6,758 nt of DNA from Piscirickettsiaceae bacterium (GTDB lineage Bacteria > Pseudomonadota > Gammaproteobacteria > Nitrosococcales > Methylophagaceae): NCBI GenBank assembly GCA_018646825.1, contig JABGUA010000229.1, forward strand, positions 1 through 6,758, given 5' to 3'. Shown here piece by piece: positions 1 through 6,667 of this stretch. Positions within the stretch are counted from its first letter, which is position 1, and each line of letters starts with the position of its first letter. The position numbers were made by a program, and so were the translations under genes. The notes under the pieces were generated by a model. It was not told the origin of the DNA, did no database searches, and worked only from the letters and a program-made list of their open reading frames with translations.

Positions 1-3
1 CGT

Positions 4-39
4 TAATTGACGGAGGGCGATAATGTCCTCCGTCAATTA
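4..39. repeat. Perfect 13-bp inverted repeat enclosing the glyoxalase start codon
   Basis: The arms TAATTGACGGAGG (4-16) and CCTCCGTCAATTA (27-39) are exact reverse complements separated by a 10-nt loop (17-26). The left arm contains most of the GGAGGG Shine-Dalgarno sequence (12-17), and the loop contains the ATG at 23. If transcribed, the hairpin would pair the ribosome binding site with a CCTCC anti-Shine-Dalgarno sequence. No T-run follows the right arm, so it does not look like an intrinsic terminator. It could be a translational control element, a small mobile palindrome or a protein-binding site. The pairing is seen directly; the role is inferred. Confidence 0.7.
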
Positions 40-493
40 CACTATTCAAAAAGTAGGTAACACAATGCTAAAAACAACGACAAAAATGCTCCACGCTCGC
101 ATACTCTACACAATGATTCGTGTTTATAATCTTGAAAAAGCGCTGGGATTTTATGTAACAATACTTGGGATGAAAGAGTTTCGTCGCGAGGAATACCGAC
201 AAGGACGTTTTACATTAGTTTTTATCGGTTACGGGGATGAAGAATCTAGCGCGATGATCGAACTCACCTATAATTGGGATATAAGTAAATATAAACATGG
301 GACCAGGTTTGGTCACATCGCTATCGGTGTCGAAGATATTTATGCGACGTGTCATCACTTAGAATCAATGGGCGTTAATATTCTTCGAAAGCCCGGCCCT
401 ATGCTGTATACCGCCACTAATAACCGTTGTGATGTCATCGCTTTTATTGAAGACCCAGATGGCTATAAAATTGAGCTCATAGAAAATAATTGA
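23..493 (+). CDS. Glyoxalase I-like protein (lactoylglutathione lyase family), divergent
   Basis: This is a VOC-superfamily protein resembling bacterial Ni/Co-type glyoxalase I, which isomerises the methylglyoxal-glutathione hemithioacetal to S-lactoylglutathione in the cytoplasm. Recognisable blocks are TMIRV (30-34), IELTYNW (79-85), GHIAIGVED (97-105) and EDPDGYKIELIE (143-154). Three of the four usual metal ligands align: Glu80, His98 and Glu151. The fourth, the His of the N-terminal LLHTM motif in the E. coli enzyme, is Tyr29 (codon TAC, 107-109). The loop between GP (125-126) and VIAF (138-141) is about five residues longer than in E. coli GloA. The start at 23 has GGAGGG five bases upstream but adds about 21 residues before the family domain. 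ATG65 (weak AGGT upstream) and ATG86 (family-like length of 135 residues) are alternatives. The family is confident. Glyoxalase activity is uncertain, so I give no gene symbol, though gloA is the nearest name. Confidence 0.85.
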   Translation: MSSVNYTIQKVGNTMLKTTTKMLHARILYTMIRVYNLEKALGFYVTILGMKEFRREEYRQGRFTLVFIGYGDEESSAMIELTYNWDISKYKHGTRFGHIAIGVEDIYATCHHLESMGVNILRKPGPMLYTATNNRCDVIAFIEDPDGYKIELIENN

Positions 494-503
494 TTACCGA
501 CAA

Positions 504-574
504 AGGGTCAGATCTCTCATAACCATTGATTAAGTTTAATGCCATACATCACAAAATCAATTGGCTCTGGCCCT
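504..574. repeat. Imperfect 71-bp palindrome downstream of the glyoxalase gene
   Basis: AGGGTCAGA (504-512) pairs with TCTGGCCCT (566-574) over nine positions, one of them G-T. An inner stem pairs CCATTGATT (523-531) with AATCAATTGG (555-564) apart from one bulged T. A run of about ten bases (513-522) bulges on the left side, and the loop is about 23 nt. It starts ten bases after the glyoxalase stop codon. No T-run follows on the plus strand. GGGTCAGA-type ends recall short interspersed palindromes linked to REP-associated tyrosine transposases, but that is from memory and the copy number is unknown. It could also act as a transcript-end structure between the converging glyoxalase and lipoprotein genes. 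Confidence 0.45.
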
Positions 575-621
575 ATCGATTCTATGTAAAGCAAGCAAAG
601 AACTCTGCCCTCTTTATTCAA

Positions 622-1216
622 TTAAAATAAACCTATCCCCCTTTCCTTTTTTGTGACTAAATCTTTTTTTACCGGTCCAATTAACTCTTTGAATTTAGGG
701 TTTGTAATTAAATCACGAATTAAAAACTGAACAGCAGGTGAGAACTCTTGAGCAACTTGCTGACAAGCCTTATCAGCAACCCAATTGGTTGAAAATTCAT
801 GTTTGGTTGATATTTGCAGAGTCTTCTCTTTATTTGACGATGCTGTGAGTTCGAAAACTCACTTTCCGTTACCTACATTTGAATTGAAGTCTATCTTCGT
901 AAAATGCCCATTTAAAGTGATTTCAGATTGCTCTTTGTATATGCCTGCAACCTTCAATTCTGAAACGAATGCATTGTGAACATAACTCTCAAAAGACTCT
1001 CTCCTAGGCGTTACAACAGAGCCTGCTCCTCTACATGTTATGCTGTTTTGTCCATGTTTTACTGAGGTAAACGGCTTAACAGCAACTTGTACGCCATTGT
1101 AATTTTTAAGTGTTTCAATATTTTCAAACGATGCACCATATTTTGAGGTGTTGAAAGAACAGCCTGAAATATATAGCAGCAAGTCCTATAATCATTATTT
1201 TTATTGTTTTATGCAC
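622..1216 (-). pseudogene. Decayed lipoprotein gene (frameshift in signal peptide plus in-frame TGA)
   Basis: Three segments together read as one secreted lipoprotein of about 195 residues. From GTG at 1216, with AAGGGA six bases upstream, a signal-peptide start (VHKTIKIMIIGLA) is encoded. The continuation with lipobox YISGC and the mature protein lies in another frame, so an indel of +1 (or -2) falls near 1171-1182. The mature part runs to a TGA at 859-861. The same frame then stays open for 78 more codons to TAA at 622-624, with family-like content such as KACQQVAQEF and PAVQFLIRDLI. From memory, similar proteobacterial lipoproteins carry Trp where the TGA lies, so a TGG-to-TGA change is likely. 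Function is unknown. The open stretch 859-1182 is only the middle fragment, and its apparent start is an internal TTG. An alternative is sequencing error, though two lesions make that less likely. Confidence 0.72.
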
Positions 1217-1330
1217 TCCATTTCCCTTTTAACGTTTAAAGAATATCCGTTGTATGACTAATTTTAATAAAAAATATAGGAAATGCATCAAGGGGGCAAC
1301 CAGCTTGATATTTTTCTAGATCAATCGACT

Positions 1331-1891
1331 CTAAATATCTTGGTTCAATTCCTGCTTATCAGTCCAAGCTTTGTATAAATCTTGTACATCCTCATAACCT
1401 CGGCCCCGAGCATGATCCATAGCACTGAACCCATTGAAATCTTTATCCTTTGGACCGGCACCTTGATTTAATAAAGCCTTAATTAAAGCGATATCGTGCT
1501 CTGCCGTAGCAGCAATCAACGCTATTGTTAGAGAATTTATCTCTTTATCTGCTAGCAAAGACCTGTTTGGGCTTTTAATCAAAATGCCATAATTCTTACC
1601 AACTGTGTCCAATAAGAATGCAATAACGAACATAGTTAAAAGTCCAGCGACAAACCCATAAACCCCATAGTAAATAAGGAGAGATATCCCCCCAAAGAAC
1701 ATTACCATGTGTACTATAAAATCAAAGCTGAAATAACTAAAATAACCCCAGCCACTTATTCCGAAGCGTATAAAACCTTGATTACATGTACCGCATATAG
1801 CAGGCTTATCTCGACTTGCTTTGCTCAATTCATAGTTATCTAAATAGCCGTCTTTGCACTCAGGACAACGTCGAAATCTATTAAAAAACAT
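1331..1891 (-). CDS. Hypothetical membrane protein with zinc ribbon and ankyrin-like tail
   Basis: I do not recognise this 186-residue protein as a named family. Residues 9-36 carry a probable zinc ribbon, with CPEC at 9-12 and CGTC at 33-36. An aromatic, hydrophobic region follows. Residues about 56-96 are long enough for two membrane helices, separated near Tyr74-Tyr78. The C-terminal part (about 118-176) looks like one and a half ankyrin repeats: ALIAATAEHDIALIKALLNQGA is followed by DFNGFSAMDHARGRGYEDV. The likely layout is a cytoplasmic zinc ribbon and cytoplasmic ankyrin tail at either end of a membrane hairpin. ATG at 1891 is preceded by an in-frame TAA and has no well-placed Shine-Dalgarno sequence; AAAGGA lies too far upstream. 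It starts 108 bases beyond the fhcC stop, beyond a probable terminator, so it is probably a separate transcription unit. A protein-interaction role is inferred only from the ankyrin-like part. Confidence 0.75.
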   Translation of the reverse strand: MFFNRFRRCPECKDGYLDNYELSKASRDKPAICGTCNQGFIRFGISGWGYFSYFSFDFIVHMVMFFGGISLLIYYGVYGFVAGLLTMFVIAFLLDTVGKNYGILIKSPNRSLLADKEINSLTIALIAATAEHDIALIKALLNQGAGPKDKDFNGFSAMDHARGRGYEDVQDLYKAWTDKQELNQDI

Positions 1892-1942
1892 TTATTTTAT
1901 AACTCTCTTTTCCTTTGAGAACGTTAACTTCCTTTTTTCGAT

Positions 1943-1977
1943 AAAAAAGCCACTTCGATTTCTCTTAGTAACTTTTT
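1943..1977 (-). terminator. Probable intrinsic terminator of the fhc operon
   Basis: Read on the minus strand, AAAAAGUUACU and AGUGGCUUUUU form an 11-bp stem with two G-U pairs, a 12-nt loop and a U-tract of six (1943-1948 on the complement). On the plus strand the same two positions become C-A mismatches, so the structure favours minus-strand transcription. It begins 23 bases after the fhcC stop codon and lies upstream of the next gene. The stem is AT-rich, so termination may be partial. Confidence 0.5.
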
Positions 1978-1999
1978 GTTATTTAAATTCAATTCAATC

Positions 2000-2815
2000 T
2001 TAAACCTTAACTAAAATCTCACCCATCCCAATCCCTGCCAAATCCCCAGCATAGCGCTGTACTCGTGAAAAAGCCTCAACTTCAGCAAACTGGCTATCGA
2101 GCTTTTTAAAGGAAGCAAACATTAACGGTAAAAACGCCAAGGTATGTGAGCCACAGTCATTAAAGTTAGCTGTGATGCCACGAGAGGGCATTTGAGTAAG
2201 TAAGATCGTGCCTCGCTTCATGCCATAGCCTAAATGGGCGCCGCAATCACCGAGCACCGCAATCGTGCCTGAGATCATTCGACCACCACAGTAATCGCCT
2301 GCATTGCCTTCAATTAATATCATGCCGCGACGCATATGATCCCCGGTTCGATCACCGGTATTGCCTGTCACAATCACCATACCGCCAGTCATACCATTAC
2401 GTCGGCCGGGTCTTGCACCGCCGACAAAGTCGCCCGCATTGCCATTAATCTTGATTTGGCCACCAGCCATTTCACACGCAGTATAAATCTCTGTATTACC
2501 TTCAACAGTAATCTCGCCGCCTTCCATGAAAATACCGAGATAGGCGCCTACATCGCCTTGAATTGTAATGCTGCCTTGGGTCATATTACGACCAATAAAA
2601 TCGAGCTTTGAATTGCTGTTGGCAAAGACTATCGTGTTGCTATCGCCTTCGCTTAATTCGAATAAGGCATCAACGCGAACCGTTGACTTACCCACAACCA
2701 ATTCTATCCCGGCAATCTCTGTCAGTGATTTTTCAGCCAAGTTATCAGGTGTTAATGGCGAACAATCAATGCGTTTTTTTAGCGCTGCTTTTAAAGTAAA
2801 CGTTAAGCTGCTCAT
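2000..2815 (-). CDS. fhcC: Formyltransferase/hydrolase complex subunit C (FwdC/FmdC-like)
   Basis: This is a subunit of the cytoplasmic Fhc complex, which converts formyl-H4MPT to formate in methylotrophs. It is homologous to subunit C of archaeal formylmethanofuran dehydrogenase and to the C-terminal glutamate synthase (GXGXG) fold. From about residue 72 to 206 there are seven coils of a roughly 19-residue repeat, each ending in a turn like GNAGD or GDVGAYLG. This is the expected right-handed beta-helix, which has a structural and scaffold role. The fourth coil (about 130-154) has a longer insert containing ARPGRRNGMTGG. The length of 271 residues is usual for the family. ATG at 2815 overlaps the fhcD stop in ATGA, and AGGAG lies eight bases upstream inside fhcD, so translation is probably coupled. 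It is the last gene of the operon and is followed by a probable terminator. Confidence 0.93.
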   Translation of the reverse strand: MSSLTFTLKAALKKRIDCSPLTPDNLAEKSLTEIAGIELVVGKSTVRVDALFELSEGDSNTIVFANSNSKLDFIGRNMTQGSITIQGDVGAYLGIFMEGGEITVEGNTEIYTACEMAGGQIKINGNAGDFVGGARPGRRNGMTGGMVIVTGNTGDRTGDHMRRGMILIEGNAGDYCGGRMISGTIAVLGDCGAHLGYGMKRGTILLTQMPSRGITANFNDCGSHTLAFLPLMFASFKKLDSQFAEVEAFSRVQRYAGDLAGIGMGEILVKV

Positions 2816-3708
2816 GCCATGATCTCCTGAAGATGGAAATGGAATGGCCCTAATTTACCGCCGTAGTTACCAGCACTAATTCGATGAATACCTGCCTCTG
2901 CACCCAAATCACACACGGCTTGAATGCCGACTTTCATCGCTTTATCAATATCTTCTTTAGTCAAACCATCAATCACGATTTCCATTACCGATTCACATTC
3001 TGATGGTAATTCACTTTTTGTTTGGCCTTTTAAGGTCGGACAAAAAGCATCATTGGTTGACGCGTTGAGTGCTTTGTATTTTGATCCCACTTTAGAACCT
3101 GAACGCACAACACCACCCGGGAACGGCATAATTACATTCGGTATTTTTTTCATTTCGACGATGGCTGCTTCACAGGCGGCTAATGCTTGTCCTTGAGACT
3201 CAGCTAGCACCAAGAAATTACCACCACCGACGGCTGCTGCGACACCGGTTTTTTCTTCGGTAAGAAATTCACCATCCATTACGGGTATACGCCAATAACG
3301 TTTGCCATCGATGACTTTCGAGATTTGGAAACCATCGCCAAAAAAGCGTAAGTTTTGGCCCAAAGCCATTTCTTTTTCTCCTTCCAACCCAGAGAATAAC
3401 GCTGAAGTGGGAGAGGTTAGAACGCATTGTCCTGCACGAGTTTCAACTTGTTTTGCTAAGCCTTTTCCGCCCATCGCGAAAATAAGCACTGCCACACCGG
3501 GACGACCATCTGGCGTTTCACTGCCATCTAGCTCACGTTCAATACCGGCTTCACAACCACAAGCAATAACGGATGTTGCAAATCCCGTGAAGGCTTGTGC
3601 AGAAATCATCGCCCATTTGGCATTATGTGCCGTAATAATGAGTCGCGTCGCTTTCATAGGGAAAGCTTCTGCGAAGGTCTCATCAATGGTTACACCATTA
3701 ATAATCAT
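2812..3708 (-). CDS. fhcD: Formylmethanofuran--tetrahydromethanopterin formyltransferase subunit (Ftr/FhcD)
   Basis: FhcD transfers the formyl group between N5-formyl-H4MPT and methanofuran. In methylotrophs the direction is toward formyl-methanofuran, which FhcA then hydrolyses. The 298-residue length matches the Ftr family, and the two-lobed Ftr fold is covered end to end. Characteristic blocks are VIACGCEAGIE (47-57), TPDGRPGV (65-72), AVGGGNFLVLAES (159-171), PFPGGVVRSGSKVGSKY (195-211) and ISAGNYGGKLGPFHFHL (277-293). ATG at 3708 overlaps the fhcA stop in ATGA and has AGGGGG six bases upstream. Its own stop overlaps the fhcC start in the same way. Both overlaps suggest balanced, coupled synthesis of A, D and C. 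The reading frame is intact. The family assignment is very secure. The direction of the reaction is inferred from the bacterial operon context. Confidence 0.96.
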   Translation of the reverse strand: MIINGVTIDETFAEAFPMKATRLIITAHNAKWAMISAQAFTGFATSVIACGCEAGIERELDGSETPDGRPGVAVLIFAMGGKGLAKQVETRAGQCVLTSPTSALFSGLEGEKEMALGQNLRFFGDGFQISKVIDGKRYWRIPVMDGEFLTEEKTGVAAAVGGGNFLVLAESQGQALAACEAAIVEMKKIPNVIMPFPGGVVRSGSKVGSKYKALNASTNDAFCPTLKGQTKSELPSECESVMEIVIDGLTKEDIDKAMKVGIQAVCDLGAEAGIHRISAGNYGGKLGPFHFHLQEIMA

Positions 3709-5372
3709 ATCTGACCCCCTTTATGTAAAGGCTGTATGGTCAAACTCCCTCGGCCATCATCGACAATTTCATCATCACTGATCTTAAAATTGCCCATTTT
3801 CATCGTTTGATATTTATCAAAATAGCCTTTGAGTGATTTCTCGATACCCTTATCGTATTCAGGCTTAACCACATGGGTTGTTCCCCAAGTAACATCAATC
3901 AAGTCACCATCTTCGACGACCATTCGGCCATCTTTAAACACATAGTCTGGCCGGCTAAACATCTTCTCGCGATCGGCATTATCAGTATAGACCGTAATAT
4001 CAGCAGCAGCCCCAACACCCAAATGGCCACGATCCGATAAACCAACCAATTTTGCCGCGCCTGCACGGGTCATAATCGCAATCTCATACAAAGAATATTC
4101 ACGATCCAATGAGGCTAGGTGGCTGGCTTTCTGTGCTTCTGGATGCAATGTTGATAACACATCATTTCGGAATGATTTATCCATCAACAACTTAATTAAG
4201 TGTGGATAACTGGTGAATGGCGCGCCATTTGGGTGATCCGTTGTTAAGAAAATACGCCAAGGATCATCTACCATCAGGAACGTTTCTAAGCCGATCATCC
4301 ACTGCAATGCATTCACATAGCTTTGGTCTTTATACTTAAACGGTAAAACACCACAACCGGCATCACATTCGATATCCATCGTCACCCATTTTTTCGGGTG
4401 TGCATGCGGATGCGCCGCATGTTGCATCATTGAGTCGCCTGAAGCAGTGACTGTCTGACCAAACAGGATTTGACCGACATCAACCGTAATATTTTTATTT
4501 TGATTAATTGCTTCGGCAATTTCAGCCGCACCAGATGAAAACTTAAAATCACCCTCGGTGCCATAACTATGGAACTGAATATGAGTTAGATGCATTGGCA
4601 AACCATTGGCACCAGCGATGGTATCCAAAGTCGTATTCATATTGCCCGGTACGCCCAAATTACAACCATGAACATGTAACGGATGGGGAATGCCTAACTC
4701 TTTTACTGCCGTTGCCAAACGCAATAGAATCTCACGAGGCGTAACGCCGTAGAAACTATTTTTTTCATCAAGGTCTAATTTTCGTTGGTTAAATTTAAAT
4801 GCATTAATCCCGCCAGGGTTGACCACTTTAACGCCAATGGCTTGGCTATGCGTTATCGTCCAAGCGACATAATTATTAATCGCTTCTTGATCATCATTGG
4901 CCGCCATTCTGCGTAGTAGATAATCATCACTACCCAGCATGACATAGCCGCCTTTATCAATAATCGGCGTATCGTGCATTTCCATATGAGCTTGGCGGGC
5001 ATTGGACGGCAAAATAGCCGGCTCAAAACCAGCGGTATAGCCCATTTCCGCATAGCGGTAACCAGCGGTTAATGTGCTCGGCGCCGCATGGCCACAACCT
5101 GACCGCATTAATTCTGTTCTAGCAATCACATCCGCAGCATGATCTTCTGGCAACATGGTTCTGGCAATATTGACCTTACCGCCACCAATATGGGTATGCA
5201 TATCAATGGCACCAGCCATGATCACTTTTCCACGAACATCAATTTCTTGATCAGTCCGGCCATCGGTCGGTTTTTCAATAATACGACCGTCTCGGATATA
5301 GATATCGCTGACTTCATTCTCCACACCATGGGCTGGGTCGTAAACTCTGCCGCCTGTTAATTTCATTAACAT
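3705..5372 (-). CDS. fhcA: Formylmethanofuran hydrolase subunit of the Fhc complex (FwdA/FmdA-like amidohydrolase)
   Basis: FhcA is the hydrolytic subunit that releases formate from formyl-methanofuran, completing H4MPT-linked formaldehyde oxidation. It belongs to the amidohydrolase superfamily with a binuclear metal centre. Visible metal-site candidates are His59 and His61 in DMHTH, Lys182 in VKVVNPGG (the position carboxylated in archaeal FwdA), His233/His235 in HVHGCNLG, His264 in LTHIQFHSYG, and Asp379 in TTDHPNGAPF. A C-terminal beta-sandwich portion follows (GHLGVGAAADITVY, 449-462). The first ATG (5372) has AAGAG only one base upstream and AAGGG eleven bases upstream. The second ATG (5366) has AAGAG seven bases upstream, so the protein may start two residues later, at MKLTGG. 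The gene begins 14 bases after fhcB and overlaps fhcD by four bases. No lesion is seen. Confidence 0.95.
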   Translation of the reverse strand: MLMKLTGGRVYDPAHGVENEVSDIYIRDGRIIEKPTDGRTDQEIDVRGKVIMAGAIDMHTHIGGGKVNIARTMLPEDHAADVIARTELMRSGCGHAAPSTLTAGYRYAEMGYTAGFEPAILPSNARQAHMEMHDTPIIDKGGYVMLGSDDYLLRRMAANDDQEAINNYVAWTITHSQAIGVKVVNPGGINAFKFNQRKLDLDEKNSFYGVTPREILLRLATAVKELGIPHPLHVHGCNLGVPGNMNTTLDTIAGANGLPMHLTHIQFHSYGTEGDFKFSSGAAEIAEAINQNKNITVDVGQILFGQTVTASGDSMMQHAAHPHAHPKKWVTMDIECDAGCGVLPFKYKDQSYVNALQWMIGLETFLMVDDPWRIFLTTDHPNGAPFTSYPHLIKLLMDKSFRNDVLSTLHPEAQKASHLASLDREYSLYEIAIMTRAGAAKLVGLSDRGHLGVGAAADITVYTDNADREKMFSRPDYVFKDGRMVVEDGDLIDVTWGTTHVVKPEYDKGIEKSLKGYFDKYQTMKMGNFKISDDEIVDDGRGSLTIQPLHKGGQI

Positions 5373-5386
5373 ACTCTTACTGGCCC

Positions 5387-6661
5387 TTATAATGCGTGTT
5401 CGACTGCACTGAGTACGTCAAATGTACTTGGCAAACCACTATCACGTAATTGTCTCAGTGGCATCGCTACCACGCTATCCGTTCTAAAAGCACGACCCAC
5501 ATGATCAATCCCTGGGGTACCTACAGGAATAAATACGGCTGGCTCTTGCTCAAAGGTCATACCTGAACGACCCAAAACGACGGTGTCTGCTACATTCTTT
5601 GGCGGTAGACGATCAACATCAAAGCTCGACACCCAAATGAGCAGATCCACTTCCTCTTCTGCCAACATGCGAACACTGTTAGATAAATACGGATCATAAT
5701 CTGGATAACCACGATTAAAGTTCGTTCGCATCGGGTAACCTGATTGCCATGCTGCCACGTGGTTCACCGTGGTATCACCATCTTTTCCTCCTAATGGCAA
5801 ACCACTGCTTCGCGTCTCGGCATTGAGGTCTTTGACCATTTCACACAGCATTTGCACCGTCGCTTCTGCATGAGCGAAGTCTAGCATTGAGGCTGACCAT
5901 GTCACGACAGAGTATTTCGCTGCTTTTAACCTTTCTGCCAAGCTTGATAAAAGGCTAATGGCAATACCACCGACTTGCTCTGCTTGTAATTCACGGCCAC
6001 TAATCAATGCTCGTAATACTGACATAACTTCTGGTAAGTCAGCATCATTACAAGGTATCACTTCTGCTTTTTTTCCTTTTGGAGATGTCGAGGCAGTACC
6101 AGAAGGCGCTTTACCCAAATAAATCACATCGCGGGATTCAATATCTTGACCAAACAACGTGTCTTTTGGCCACACCATCCGCTCAAAAAAACGAGGATAA
6201 CCCGTCTCAATATCACTACCTACAACAAGTAATAAATCGACCCTGTTTTTAACCTCGGCCAATGTTGTATTCATCCAGCCAGTATCTTGTAATACCAAAA
6301 AATTCCTAAATGCACCGGTTGAATTCATATGATCAACCGTTGCCCGGCCCTTATCTGCCAACGCCATTGCAGCACGAGCACCATTCAGATCCGTTGCTAA
6401 ACCAGAAATGACCGTTTGTTCGCTGTCTCGCATTAACTCTGCAATACGCTGCACAGCTTCAGCTAACGTTGTTTCTTGGCCATCAACGCGGGGGGCTGTT
6501 TCGGTTATTGGTGTTTCAAACCCCTTAGCCGTAATGGGATCACCATTTTCAATCACGGTTAATTTTTGGCCTGTTACTGAGATCGTCAGATCATCTGAAG
6601 CAATACCACAGAATGGGCTTGGTACTTCTTGCCAGACACCAGCATCATTTCTCTCTGTCAT
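5387..6661 (-). CDS. fhcB: Formyltransferase/hydrolase complex subunit B (FwdB/FmdB-like, non-redox)
   Basis: FhcB descends from the tungsten/molybdenum-pterin subunit of archaeal formylmethanofuran dehydrogenase but serves a hydrolytic complex. The related segments are PFCGIASDDL (17-26, counting from ATG 6661) and LQDTGWMNTTLAEVKNRVDLLLVVGSD, followed by PRFFERM. The N-terminal iron-sulfur motif keeps only Cys18. The region aligning with the archaeal metal-binding CHGPS reads STGAFRN. Cys204 and Cys273 are the only other cysteines, so no cluster or metal cofactor is expected. This matches what is known of bacterial FhcB. I chose ATG 6661 (424 residues) because GAGG (6668-6671) lies six bases upstream. 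An in-frame TTG at 6673 would lengthen the protein by four residues but overlaps that ribosome site. It is the first gene of the operon visible here; no convincing promoter is seen in 6662-6758. Confidence 0.93.
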   Translation of the reverse strand: MTERNDAGVWQEVPSPFCGIASDDLTISVTGQKLTVIENGDPITAKGFETPITETAPRVDGQETTLAEAVQRIAELMRDSEQTVISGLATDLNGARAAMALADKGRATVDHMNSTGAFRNFLVLQDTGWMNTTLAEVKNRVDLLLVVGSDIETGYPRFFERMVWPKDTLFGQDIESRDVIYLGKAPSGTASTSPKGKKAEVIPCNDADLPEVMSVLRALISGRELQAEQVGGIAISLLSSLAERLKAAKYSVVTWSASMLDFAHAEATVQMLCEMVKDLNAETRSSGLPLGGKDGDTTVNHVAAWQSGYPMRTNFNRGYPDYDPYLSNSVRMLAEEEVDLLIWVSSFDVDRLPPKNVADTVVLGRSGMTFEQEPAVFIPVGTPGIDHVGRAFRTDSVVAMPLRQLRDSGLPSTFDVLSAVEHAL

Positions 6662-6667
6662 TTTTCG

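Noticed and set aside
859..861. TGA read as Trp or selenocysteine (recoding) in the lipoprotein gene
   Set aside because: The glyoxalase, fhcA and fhcD genes all end at TGA, so the standard code applies, and a second frameshift lesion in the same gene points to decay.
785..979. Plus-strand open frame of 64 codons
   Set aside because: It lies antisense to the lipoprotein pseudogene, whose frame carries the protein-like signal.
1287..1315. ATCAAG/CTTGAT hairpin followed by ATTTTT on the plus strand
   Set aside because: The stem has only six pairs and no plus-strand gene lies nearby to need a terminator. On the minus strand, where the adjacent gene ends, there is no U-tract.
2336..3781. Several plus-strand open frames opposite fhcC and fhcD
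   Set aside because: They lie antisense to well-supported conserved genes, have no recognisable domains and lack convincing ribosome sites.
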